Below, in pieces: positions 46,523 to 56,965 of a stretch of DNA of 64,000 bases. Every line of letters starts with the position of its first letter. The stretch's first letter is position 1. A model generated the notes under the pieces. It saw only the letters and a program-made list of their open reading frames with translations, did not search any database and was not told the DNA's origin. Made by a program: the position numbers and the translations under genes. Source of the stretch: Laburnicola sp. R22_1. Taxonomy: Eukaryota; Ascomycota; Dothideomycetes; Pleosporales; Didymosphaeriaceae. Location of the stretch: positions 1,116,001-1,180,000 of the forward strand of contig JACONQ010000003.1 of NCBI GenBank assembly GCA_014281115.1. Reading direction: 5' to 3'.

Positions 46523-49500
46523 CTACGTAGCGGTAGCTTGATGATACATGGTCTGGTCGGTCGCTCCTACTTCAACTTTTGAGGCTTGCGGTTTCAGTTC
46601 TTGAAGCACTTGTGCTGCTACGGCAATGGCGTCCTCGGGTATACCTGCAACTCTAGCAACCTTCAAGGCATGGCTCTGTCGGTTCACCCCCTTCCGCAAT
46701 CGATGCACGTATGAGAATTTCCCGTCCGCCTCTTCCGCCACGTCATTGCAGTAGCAGCCCAGTTTCTCAAATTTACTCGTCATGTCCGTCAGTGCATGGA
46801 AATGCGTCGCAAACAAAGTCCGGGACTGATTCACATGGTAGAGATGGTGAAGGCAGGCGTAGCCCACAGCGATACCATCCTCGGGAGTAGTGCCTCGGCC
46901 AACTTCGTCCATGATGACGAACGAGCGTGGTGTAGCTTCTTTGAGTATCTGCGCTGTTTCGAGCATTTCAACCATGAACGTAGATTGGTCTTGGTACAGA
47001 TTATCGGCGGAGCCTACGCGACTAAAGACCTTGTCTACGAGCCCGATCTCTGCATACTCTGCAGGCACAAAAGAACCTGTCTGGGCAAGGATGGAGATAA
47101 GTGCATTTTGACGCAGATAAGTGCTCTTGCCGGCCATGTTTGGGCCCGTAATAAGCCAAATCCGCTCTTCCTCGCCGAGGAGGCAATCGTTCGGTGCAAA
47201 CTTCCGACCATGTTCACCTAGTCCGGCTTCGACCACCGGATGTCGACCGCCGACAATGTGGTGAGAGGTACCAGCGTTAAGTATAGGGCGGACGAAGCCT
47301 TTTTCGACTGCAAGCACAGCGAAGGCACATGCGACGTCCAGTTCGTCCAAAACAACTGCATTCCGTCGCAATTTGACCAGATTCCGGACTACACCTTCAC
47401 GGAGCTCAGCCAGAACGCGCTGTTCCTCGTTACGGATATGGAACCGCGTATCATCCATCTGGACTCCTAGTCTTGTCCATTCTGGCACTTGAAAAGACCG
47501 AGTTGATTTGCTGCTGCTCAGACTCTTGGGATAGTGAGCGGTGACCCGGCTAACGTCTTTACCTTTCACATGCGCAACGTGCGCTAGGTTAGGCGTCCAT
47601 TTTAAGCAAAGACTCTCCGCACCCAACTCCCTGCGTAAATCTTGCTCCATTGTCGCTTTGCTTTTGGTCAGGCCATCCAGAGCGTCATGCAACCGCGTTA
47701 AAGTCTTACTAGCACTTCTTTTCATTATCCATACGTCGTCGCGGCCGTCCGTTGCGCTCTTGAAGCTCGGCGCAATCATGTGAGGCTTCGGTTGGATGCG
47801 CTTCGGCATCTCTTTCAGATCATCCTCTCCGGCTTCCCGTCCGAGAACGTCTTGTGCGAGCTCTTCCATATCAGCAGCTTCATCATTCTGAAGTCGATGA
47901 TACTCGGATAAGCCTTCTTCATCGATGGTATCTTGAATACGCTGGGCTAGCGCAAGGGGCTCTTCCAAATTGAAGCGTTTCCGCAGTGTTGGGAGACATT
48001 GCCTTCTTCGAGTTTCTGTAGCTTGATTGTTCGGATCTATGATGATCGAGTTTCTTGATGCGATATGGTCTTCTAGCATGTCTACGACGTGTGCTGTGGC
48101 CAAGATCGTTTTGGACAGCTCCATGAGATCGTCAGCATCGCCGCGGCCAACTGTGAACTTGGTTACGAGTCGAAGAGAATCGAAAGTCTGTCCAAGCAAA
48201 GTCACAACATCCTGCCGAAGCTGAGGGTAGTCGATCATTTCTTCAACTAGATCCAGTCTCTCGTTGATTGTAGATAGAGACATAGAAGGTGCCGCTACAC
48301 CATTTAGTATTGCATTGGAACATGGCCTTAGTTGACTTACAGAGGCGCTGGGTCAGGAGCCGTGTGCCGCTTTTTGTCACAGTTTCCTTTAGTGCGTGTA
48401 GCAAGCTCCCTTGATGCGATCCGTCGCGTATAGTGTTCCTGATCTCGAGGGCTCTCAGGCTGTTTTTATCAATGCTCATATGATCCTCCGCCTGATGTCG
48501 GACTGGTGATTGCAGCCGCGTTGTCGAACCAAGTAGTTGATGTTTGACATAGTGTAACAAAGAGCCCCCTGCAGCCACCTCTCCGGAGCTGAAGTTCGCC
48601 GGGTCGAAATCGCCAACCACGTCTTCTAGCATCGGTATCCAATCATCTATCGTCAGAGGCTGCGTAGCAGGCTCTTGAAAAGTGATCACGTGGCCATCTT
48701 CTTTCAAAATAGACACCATTTGTGAATTCTGTGCCTCTTCGAAAACGCTATCAAGGATGATTTCCCGGGGCTTGATGCGGGCTACCGCCGAGGGGAGAGA
48801 AGCGATGTCGGTACTTTGTGTAAGGAAGTCTCCGCTCGACAGGTCGATCCACGCAAGACCAACCTCCGTCCGCGGGAGGTTGAGCACAGATGAGACTTTG
48901 GAGCTCCCAGGGCTCACTTTGACAGACTTTTCCCCGAGTGCTTCCGGGTCGACATGGATGCTCAAAAGGTAGTTGTTCTCCCAAGGATCCATGAAATGCT
49001 CATCAATGAGTGTCCCCGGAGTGACGATGCGTGAGACTCGTCTGGTGTATTGCGGCTCACCTTTGGCTCTCTTGGGCGCCTCATTGAGAAATTCGTCGCA
49101 GATTGCGACGTGCTTGCTCAAGTCTTGCACTAGGATCTTGAGGTAGCGTTCCAGTTGGTAGGCCGGGAACCCAGCCAGCGTAAATTAGAACGTGAAGAGC
49201 TCGCGGAACATAATGGCACTCACCATTGGCACGGCAGGCTTCTTGCTCCCTCTGGAAGTTTTCCTTTTTGACTTCTTGATGTTCAAAAGTGGCGCAAACT
49301 CATCGGCATGTTCGAAGTACAACTAGGCTTGTCAATTATGGCCCAAAAAGAAGACACATCACACACACCTCATAAAACCCACCCACTCTTGTCAGAAGCA
49401 CGCAATGGCTGAATTTGAGCATGTTGTTGCGCACCTGCTGCAGTAACGGGGGATACTCCGGCTCATCATCTTGGGGCGGAAGGGGAGCGCCTTCAATAGC

Positions 49501-49728
49501 GCCCTGTGGGATTTCATCGAGGTTCAAGGTGGCTTTCTTCTTCGCTCCCCGAACGTGTGCAACGCAAGGCCATGGTGGCGCGGTTGGAGCACGTGAAGCG
49601 TGTCGCGGGCGCGTCAAGCTTGGGATAAGGGGTGAGCTCGCGTACGCCCGCGAAGAGAAGCATAAGGGTATCGATAGTCTCTGAGAAATAGCACGCGCGG
49701 CAGGCTTCGTAGGCCGTGCAAGTAGCAT
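46523..49728 (-). CDS. MSH1: Mitochondrial MutS homologue Msh1
   Basis: Exons 49369-49728, 49224-49322, about 48341-49175 and 46523-48294. Introns 1 (46 bp) and 3 (46 bp) are canonical. Intron 2 has a good donor (GTGAGT) but no AG where the next exon must start, see findings. The model totals about 1021 residues. Msh1 binds mismatches in mitochondrial DNA and is needed for genome stability there. The N-terminus is rich in Arg/Ser/Ala without acids, a mitochondrial presequence. MutS domain I is seen as GGFYE|LYFEHADEFAP and VPM|AGFPAYQLERYLK. The ATPase has Walker A GPNMAGKST (about 815-823) and Walker B VIMDE (about 891-895), followed by ATHFHALTD. It is divergent from HEM12 with 249 bp between starts. 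Confidence 0.9.
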
Positions 49729-49977
49729 CTTCCGTCACATGGAAAGTAAGACGGATTAGAAAAGGATGGAAGTTGCAATGCGGTTGTGTGGTTGCTGATT
49801 CAAGAATTCACCAGTGTTGCTACGAAGCTGGCCCATGCGAGCACCACGACCCCACACGGCACCCAACACAGCCTAGCGCAGCATCGGAACGCGGAACGCG
49901 GAACGCGGGGCAGGTGCAGGTGCGGTGCAGGCGGAACAACACGGAAGGCCTTTCCAACAACTTTCGCAAGAGAAAAG
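49729..49977. promoter_or_regulatory. Divergent promoter of MSH1 and HEM12
   Basis: 249 bp between start codons for two genes whose products act in or for mitochondria. It contains tandem GGAACGCGGAACGCGG near 49886. No factor site can be named with confidence. Confidence 0.45.
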
Positions 49978-51267
49978 ATGGCGCCCCAATTTGAGCCTCT
50001 GAAGAATGACTTGATCTTGCGGACAGCGCGAGGTATGCAATCCTCACCGTCTCTGTTGACCGTGTTCTGATCAATTGGGCAGGAGAGAAGGTGGAGCGCC
50101 CGCCCATGTGGGTGATGCGTCAAGGTTCGTGCCGTGCTATCAACTGCAAAGGGACGAAATTGACAGGTCTGCAGCTGGACGCTACCTTCCAGAATACCAC
50201 GAAGCAAAAGGCAAACATGATTTCTTTGAATGCTGCCGGTCGCCCGAAATCGCCTCGACCCTCACCCTGCAGCCCATCGAACGGTACGCAGGGCTCATCG
50301 ACGCCGCCATCATCTTCTCCGACATTCTAGTGATTCCACAAGCCATGGGCATGGAGGTCATCATGGTGGACAAGAAGGGTCCGCATTTCCCTGAGCCGCT
50401 ACAAGGGCCAGACGACAAGCAGTACCGGGAAGTGATGGAGCGCAAGGTGGACGTTAAAGAGTCGCTGGATTATGTATACAAAGCGATTACGCTCACGAGG
50501 CAGAAGTTGGCAGGCCGGGTGCCATTGATAGGCTTCTGCGGAGCTCCCTGGACGCTGCTGTGTTACATGGTGGAAGGTGGAGGGACGAAGCTCTTCATAC
50601 AGTCCAAGACGTGGGTCTTCAGGCATGGAGAAGAGAGCAAAGCGCTGCTCCAGAAGATTGCGGAACTCTGTGTCGAACACCTGGCCTTGCAGGTCCAGGC
50701 TGGCGCTCAGGTAGCCTCAAACCTTGCACGTGCAGACTGGCGCTGACGCGATCCAGATGGTCCAAGTCTTCGATTCGTGGGCTGGCGAGCTCTCTCCCTT
50801 GTCTTTTAAGACCTTCTCCCTCCCGTATCTGACCTACATTGCCGACAACGTGCCAAAGCGGCTCGCAGAGCTCGGGCTCGAGGGCGTTCCAATGACGGTA
50901 TTTGCGAAAGGCGCGTGGTACGCTCTGGAAGACCTGTGCAGCACCAATTACGACGTTGTCGGCCTAGACTGGCTGCATGATCCGGCTGAGGCGTACAAGA
51001 CTGCGCGCGAAAAGGGCAAGACTCTACAAGGTAACGCAGATCCCGGCGTGCTATATGGCGGGCGGGAAGCCATCACGGCTGTTGTCAAGAACATGGTTTC
51101 GGGCTTCGGCGGAGGGAAACAGGGCTGGATAGCCAACCTCGGTCACGGTATGTTCACTGAACTGTAGTATGCAAGGCGCGAACTAACCACCATAAGGCAT
51201 CACGCCATTTGTGAAACCTGACGACCTTAAGTTCTTCTTCGAGGAAATCCATAAGCATACCGCCTAA
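49978..51267 (+). CDS. HEM12: Uroporphyrinogen decarboxylase
   Basis: Five exons: 49978-50032, 50083-50124, 50175-50710, 50757-51147 and 51197-51267, with introns of 46-50 bp. The product has 364 residues, the usual length (yeast Hem12 has 362). It removes four acetate carboxyls from uroporphyrinogen III to give coproporphyrinogen III in cytosolic haem synthesis. The substrate-binding signature [11 protein letters not shown] is rebuilt across intron 2. FSDIL holds the catalytic Asp, and [13 protein letters not shown] plus [11 protein letters not shown] are family blocks. It ends [20 protein letters not shown]. Intron 3 has two in-frame acceptors 21 bp apart; the downstream one (50756) restores the family sequence [12 protein letters not shown] and has a CTGAC branch site. 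The gene is convergent with FCY1, 130 bp away. Confidence 0.95.
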
Positions 51268-51397
51268 GAGGAGAGATATTTACAATGTCAGCAAGCGATA
51301 TGCTTGAGGTTCCGCGCGTCACTTGTCCTCTTCGCCTATGTCTTCGTACCTGGAAATCGTCAGATGGAACCGTTCTGGCATGCTACTACTAAAATGC

Positions 51398-51929
51398 TCA
51401 CCACTCTTTGGGGTGCTCTTTGATAAAGTTTTTCATCAGGGCTTGCAGGTCTTTGTTATGGAGCACGACCACTTGGATGCCTTTCTGCTTGAGGTATTCC
51501 TCGCCTCCTAGAAAGTTCTTGTTTTCGCCTGATGCGATCAACACCACGGCCTGACTTCAGAATAAAGGAGCTTGGCATACCGATAACAACCTTTTTGACC
51601 TTGTACATGACACAGGCTCCCGTGCACATATCACACGGTGACAGGGTAGTATACATAGTAGCGCCATGGTACACGGATGCCGGCAATCGTCCAGCATTCT
51701 CCAGACAAGATATCTCGGCCTACAGGGTTAGGAAAGCCGTCTCCAGCAAGGAAGTCTCACCACGACGTACGTGGAGAGTGGGACTGCCTTTTTGGATGCG
51801 CATGTTGTGCCCTCGTCCAAGCACGCGGCCGTCAGCGCTTATCAGCGCTGCGCCAATAGGCACCCCGCCTTCGTCAGAACCTTTGTGTGCTTCGTCATAG
51901 GCGACTTGGAAGCCCAGGTCGGATTCCAT
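51398..51929 (-). CDS. FCY1: Cytosine deaminase
   Basis: Three exons: 51771-51929, 51581-51719 and 51398-51528, with introns of 51 and 52 bp. The product has 142 residues. It deaminates cytosine to uracil in pyrimidine salvage and also converts 5-fluorocytosine. Zinc ligands are H53, C82 and C85 (SPCDMC), and the catalytic acid is E55; the HAE motif is split exactly by intron 1 (His in exon 1, Ala-Glu in exon 2). Other family blocks are EGGVPIGAALI, GRGHNMRIQKGS and YTTLSPCDMCTGA. It ends in HPKEW. An in-frame upstream reading exists, but the chosen ATG gives the normal N-terminus; a short upstream exon cannot be excluded. The start lies 823 bp from YDJ1 on the other strand. Confidence 0.94.
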
Positions 51930-52645
51930 GGCGGTGTCCAAATCTTGACAATCTCCAGCAGGGTGCAAGGTGTGGTTTTGTTTGCGTGTACTTGTCCTAC
52001 AAGCACCAGGTCACGGATTTGCGCGGGCGGTTCGCCAATCTGGGGCCCTGAAGATCTTCCAGGAGCACCGTCACTGGCCGAGTGAGGGCCTAGCGCGCAT
52101 TTGGATTTGGATGGTGCCTTGGGGGACGTGGCGGAGGCGTCGTGAAGCCAGAAGCCCTGCTGCTTTGACCGCGCTTTCGGCGTGCAAAACAAAGGTTCAA
52201 ACAATTGCTCTCCCGCACGCAGCTTTGGCAGACACCGACGAATCGTTTGCGCCGGCTGCAGACGCTTTCACAGGGCGGCAGGCTGCAAGCGCGGACGCAG
52301 AAGAACGTAGAATCGCACCGAATCTTCTCTCGCTCGGCGCAGTCGGTGTATTTGCGAGACCCCGGTTTCCCTACTTTAAATCCCAAAGCTTTCGCGCCCT
52401 CTGCAACCACTTGCACGCAAATATTCTTCTGTCGCCACAACGAAAGCCCTTTTTCGAGTGCCATTCTCGACGTCTCGCGGCGACGATCCGAACGCCCGTG
52501 TACAGAACGGTACGTGCTCTGGCAGCGCCCTGTGCTTCAGCCTGCGCAGCAACGACGGCTGCCACTGGGGCGACCCGTGGACGGCAGCAGCACTTGCTTC
52601 CCCAGGTTGGCCTTTCACTGACAGCCTCCTGCTCTAGCGTATATC
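51930..52645. promoter_or_regulatory. Intergenic region upstream of FCY1 and YDJ1
   Basis: No gene is supported here. At 52303-52327 there are three GAA triplets and a GAATCTTC (nGAAnnTTCn) arrangement that could be a weak, gapped heat-shock element for YDJ1. Several GC-rich frames are open by chance. Confidence 0.35.
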
Positions 52646-52653
52646 TATATAAA
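52646..52653 (+). promoter_or_regulatory. TATA box of YDJ1
   Basis: A consensus TATATAAA about 100 bp before the start codon. A strong TATA is typical of stress-inducible genes, and chaperone genes are usually among them. Confidence 0.5.
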
Positions 52654-52752
52654 CAAGCCGCGCCATCAACGACGACTACGCATAACACATAACACACCAA
52701 TCTCAACCCCGCTACCCGCTACACACTCGGCTCGACTCGCCTTGCCACAACC

Positions 52753-54139
52753 ATGGTCAAGGACACCAAGTTCTACGAAATCCTGGGCGTGCCGCCAGAT
52801 GCCACAGAAGCACAGTTGAAGTCGGCATACAAGAAGGGTGCGCTCAAGCACCATCCCGGTACGCTTCTTTCCCAGTCCCCACTACCTATGACGGCGCTTT
52901 GGCTAACTCAACCCAGACAAGAATGCACACAACCCCGAAGCTGCAGAGAAGTTCAAAGACCTCTCGCACGCCTACGAAGTCCTCTCCGATCCCGACAAGA
53001 GGCAAATATACGATCAATATGGTGAAGAAGGACTCGAGCAGGGCGGCATGGGCGGCGGCGGTATGGCTGCCGAGGACCTATTCGCGCAGTTCTTCGGAGG
53101 CGGCGGCGGCCCATTCGGCGGCATGTTCGGAGGCGGCGGCGGCGGCATGCGCGAGCAGGGTCCCAAGAAGGCGCGCACCATCTCACACGTCCACAAGGTG
53201 TCGCTAGAGGATATCTACCGCGGCAAGGTCTCGAAGCTGGCTCTGCAGAAGTCGGTTATCTGCCCTAAATGCGACGGCCGCGGCGGTAAGGAGGGCGCGG
53301 TCAAGAAGTGCGCGGGCTGTGATGGCCGCGGCATGAAGCACATGATGAGGCAGATGGGCCCAATGATCCAGCGCTTCCAGACCGTGTGCCCCGATTGCCA
53401 GGGCGAGGGCGAGATCATCCGCGACCGCGACCGATGCAAGCAATGTAACGGCAAGAAGACCATCATCGAGCGGAAGGTTCTTCACGTTCATGTCGACCGC
53501 GGCGTCAAGTCTGGTCACAGAATCGAGTTCCGCGGCGAGGGCGACCAGCTGCCGGGTGTCGAGCCTGGAGATGTCGTTTTCGAGATTGAGCAGAAGCCCC
53601 ACCCGCGGTTCCAGCGAAAAGACGACGACCTCTTCTACCACGCCGAAATCGATCTACTCACCGCTCTGGCGGGCGGTCAGATCCACATTGAGCACCTCGA
53701 TGAGAGGTGGCTAACAGTCGATGTCGTCCCTGGCGAGTGCATCAGCCCTGGTATGTATACCCCTAAAAGTGACTGGTAGCATCGCTAACGAATAGCAACA
53801 GGGGAAGTCAAGGTAATCCGCGGCCAGGGTATGCCATCATATCGCCACCACGACTACGGAAACTTGTACATCCAGTTTGACGTAAAGTTTCCTGAACGCC
53901 TGGGTGGAGAGGACGGTGCACCCATGTCGCTTGAGCAGATCCGCGCTCTCGAGTCTGTGCTGCCCCCACGCCTCTCGACCGCCGCCGCGCCTCCGCCTGA
54001 TGCTATGGTTGAAGACTTCACGCTGGAGACCGTTGACGCTGCGCGGGAAGGTGGTCGCGCGCGCGGGATGGCGACCATGGATGATGACGAGGATGAGATG
54101 CACCCTGGTGCCGAGCGTGTACAGTGCGCTTCGCAGTAA
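52753..54139 (+). CDS. YDJ1: Type I J-protein co-chaperone Ydj1/Mas5
   Basis: Three exons: 52753-52858, 52917-53750 and 53802-54139, with introns of 58 and 51 bp. The product has 425 residues. It is the class I Hsp40 that stimulates cytosolic Hsp70 ATPase and carries clients, including proteins bound for mitochondria. The J domain has HPD at 34-36, its Asp codon split by intron 1. A Gly/Phe/Met-rich linker ([16 protein letters not shown]) follows, then four zinc modules [24 protein letters not shown] and CKQCNGKK. The C-terminal substrate domains follow, and the protein ends in CASQ, a CaaX box for farnesylation as in yeast Ydj1. Length and order match the family exactly. Confidence 0.97.
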
Positions 54140-55468
54140 ACGAACAGACCAAGGTTGAGGGCATGAGTGAATGATGCACATGTATGGGATGATCCATGGA
54201 CACGAACGCCAGCCGCAACGGGGAGTAGATGGCGAAAAGCGGCGTCGAGAGTTTGCAACGACGGGTTTTGCATTTGGCGGTGTTTAGGCACGGTCAAAGC
54301 CCATGTGACATGTCTGGGCACCAACATGGAAGTTTTCAGTTTTGTCTTTCCGGGTCGGCATGTGGATGGACTTTTTCTTTCTTCCCTTTTCCTCTTTCTC
54401 ATTAGACGGGTGGAATTCCTTTATTTTCATGTCGGCCTGCATTGCTAGTTTTTGGAGTGCGACTCAAGAGGGCATTTTTAGAGGTGCGGGGTTTTTCCGC
54501 GCTTCCATTGAGGATACGAGCAAGCAGGGTGGGAGGTGTAGGTAGAAAATCGAGTCGGTAATACATGCGTGACTTTTTGGTCGTTATTCGCTCGTGCTTT
54601 GATTTGCTCGGGGACTTTGAGAATACTCTCGGTTTGGAAGAATGGGTGGTGTCGAGACGAGCGATCGATGCATCTGGGAGTGGAAGACTAAAACTTGATG
54701 CATTGTCGTTCACGGGGGTATGTCTCAACTCAGGCGGGAAATAGGGGGCTTTCACGTTCATAACTTCTGAAGAACTGTCAAGTAGGACGGGGGATAAGGG
54801 GTTGGTGAGCATCTAAATCGTTATGCTTCAGTGAGATGCGAACGTAGTTTGAGGACTTTCATTGATATTGAGTAAATGTTGAAGCGCCCTCCTGCACATA
54901 TCCACGCGGTTACTCAGTAGGAACTATATACCGTCGACGACGATGCACTAATTCACCACGAACATAGCATTCTAAGAAGCCTCGCCTAACTTTCCCGACC
55001 TTTCCACTACGCCTGCCACGTCCACGTTTCCCGAAGTCTGGTGTTGACGGGTTATGTACAGATTGATGGTTCGGCTATGCGAAGATGAGTCGAACGTCCC
55101 ATATGGATAGTGTGGACGGAACTTTTCGCTGCTGGGCAGCGAAGGGCGTGTGATGATCGTCGTGGCGGTGAGTGACGAGGATAGATACAAGGGCGTCCGT
55201 CCGTATCAGGGCTACTGAATGAACAGCTTTGCAGCACGGGCATCGATCAGGTCAACGTCCCAAGTCGATCCACGAAGCCTTGAAACAAGCAGCACCTGTG
55301 CTAGCGGCGTGCGAGGTCGTGTTATGGTAACATCCAGATCTTTCCAAGCCTGGTCTTGCCCGGCTGATGTGTTTTTGCCGAATCATACTTATTCGCTCTA
55401 CTCGCAAAAGCAATATAGGCAGAAGTAAGGCCACGGAGTGACCAAACGAGCATCTGTGCGATTATAGT
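54140..55468. other. Convergent 3' regions of YDJ1 and YTH1
   Basis: 1.3 kb without a supported gene. A reverse frame of 136 codons (54402-54812) is low in motif content and probably chance. The region is T-rich just after YDJ1. Confidence 0.45.
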
Positions 55469-56277
55469 TCAAAAGCCACCGCGTCCGCGCCCTCTCTTTC
55501 GTCCTCGTCCTCCCTTATTCCAACGGCCTCCGAACTTGTGTCCGCCTGCGTGGTGCGGATTCCGTTCTTGCTGCTCACGTTCTTCCCGCTCTGCCCTCTC
55601 CCGTTCTGCCTCCCGCTCTGCTTGTTCCCGCTCCAGGTCTTCGGGTGTCTTCTCAACACGGACCCCCGGCTTCTTCAGATCCGTTGGGAATCTGGGGTGT
55701 GCGCCGTACTTGCATGCCGGACCCTCCGGGCAGAATCCAGCAAGATAGAAGGGACAGAGTTTGGCTTTCTTGTTATGCTTCAATGCACATGCAGGGCCAA
55801 GTGGACAGAAACCTCGGTCGTAGTGGGGACACGGCGGCCGCTTCGATTCGGGGTCGATGTGGAGATAGAGGCAGTCATCGCCGTTGGAGCATGTCAGGGT
55901 ACGCGCATAGTAGGAACACTCGGGCATGCGGCGCAGATTGTACTCGTGTAGGAACTCGCATGTCTCGCCCTTCTTGCACAGGCCGCGCAGCCAGTGCTTG
56001 CACACGAGACTGTCGCGCACAGTTAGTTTCTGTTTCGCGCATGGTTTGTGGGAGAAACTACGCACTTGTTGTAAGACGACGAGACTTGGTGCTTGTCTGG
56101 ACACCTGCTTCCTAGTGGACAGTGACCCTGCATATATGCCTTGCACAGCGGCCGCTGGGGATCAAGACCAAAGCGATACTCCCGCCGAAGGAAGTCGCTG
56201 AAGTTGAAGTCGTACGTCGGTTTCGCGGCCTTGGCCATAGCCTGGTCGGGCGAGATAGTATTCTGCACTTCCGCCAT
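55469..56277 (-). CDS. YTH1: mRNA 3'-end processing zinc-finger protein Yth1 (CPSF30)
   Basis: Two exons, 56066-56277 and 55469-56009, with a 56-bp intron (GTGCGT...CGACAG). The product has 250 residues. Yth1 is the CCCH-finger subunit of the cleavage and polyadenylation factor that recognises the polyadenylation signal. Five CCCH fingers are visible: [77 protein letters not shown] and [20 protein letters not shown]. The N-terminal [16 protein letters not shown] is the family start, and the C-terminus is an Arg/Glu-rich helix followed by an RGRGRG tail. Other in-frame ATG codons lie upstream; MAEVQ was chosen because the family begins there. Confidence 0.96.
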
Positions 56278-56542
56278 TGTTGAGTTGTTGGGTTGTTGGC
56301 CGGCTCGTGGCGTTGAGTGGTCGCTGTCGAAAGCTGACCGTTTCTGGTCGACGTTCACCTTTAGCGTCATATATCACGTGTATCGTGCCAAGACGGCTAG
56401 TGCCGCTCGCTAGTTTAGCGACCACATGGCTCTCCGTATCCAGGGATTTCCCAGGCCATCAGGTGTCCTCTTTCGATGATGTGTGCATGTATCCTTCACC
56501 ATCTGATTCCTCTTTCAGCCAATATATCCGCCATGGGAGACC

Positions 56543-56728
56543 ATGGCCGCCCACCCCGTCCAGATCAATGAGCAGCTGCCAGGAACGTCCCGACTGACGA
56601 TTGGAGGTATGCAAGCAGCGACTGCGTGCCTACTATACGACTTTGCAGAACACGAGACCACGGTGCTGGGTCTATACCTACTCGATATGCCAGGCCTAGG
56701 CATCTGCTGCTTTGCCTTCGACCTATGA
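56543..56728 (+). CDS. Short unknown frame, possibly the 5' stub of a truncated gene
   Basis: A 61-codon forward frame starts 265 bp from YTH1 in divergent arrangement. The N-terminal part (HPVQINEQLPGTSRLTIGG) looks like protein-coding sequence. A possible 42-bp intron (GTATGC...TTTGCAG) would keep the reading open to the same TGA. Fifty bases further on, the DNA turns into RIP-mutated repeats, so the rest of the gene may have been lost to the insertion. The family is not recognised. Confidence 0.3.
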   Translation: MAAHPVQINEQLPGTSRLTIGGMQAATACLLYDFAEHETTVLGLYLLDMPGLGICCFAFDL

Positions 56729-56870
56729 AGATGGCCGCACTGCCTTTTTGGGCTAGCGCTACCTTTACATGGTGAGCAGTTGTCGATTTAATAGTGCTAC
56801 TCCTATAGCTAACCTCTACTTTTCCAGTAATAGTTATATATAAATATATTAGTTGCTTTATTATTATTTT

Positions 56871-56957
56871 TAATTACTTTTAATAAATTTTATTATATTA
56901 TTTAAAATAAAAGCCTTTATTATTCTACTCTTAGGTAGATTAAATTAACACTATAAC
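56871..56957 (+). repeat. Truncated copy of the 115-bp repeat
   Basis: It contains the TTATTTAAAATAAAAGCC block and CTACTCTTAGGTAG, a RIP-altered form of the unit seen at 29982 and 30674. It ends just before the next transposon. Confidence 0.6.
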
Positions 56958-56965
56958 ATACTCTA

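Noticed and set aside
52090..52706. Several frames on both strands between FCY1 and YDJ1
   Set aside because: They lie in the divergent promoter, overlap in all frames and lack any family signature.
53204..53641. Antisense frame inside YDJ1
   Set aside because: Shadow of a highly conserved J-protein gene.
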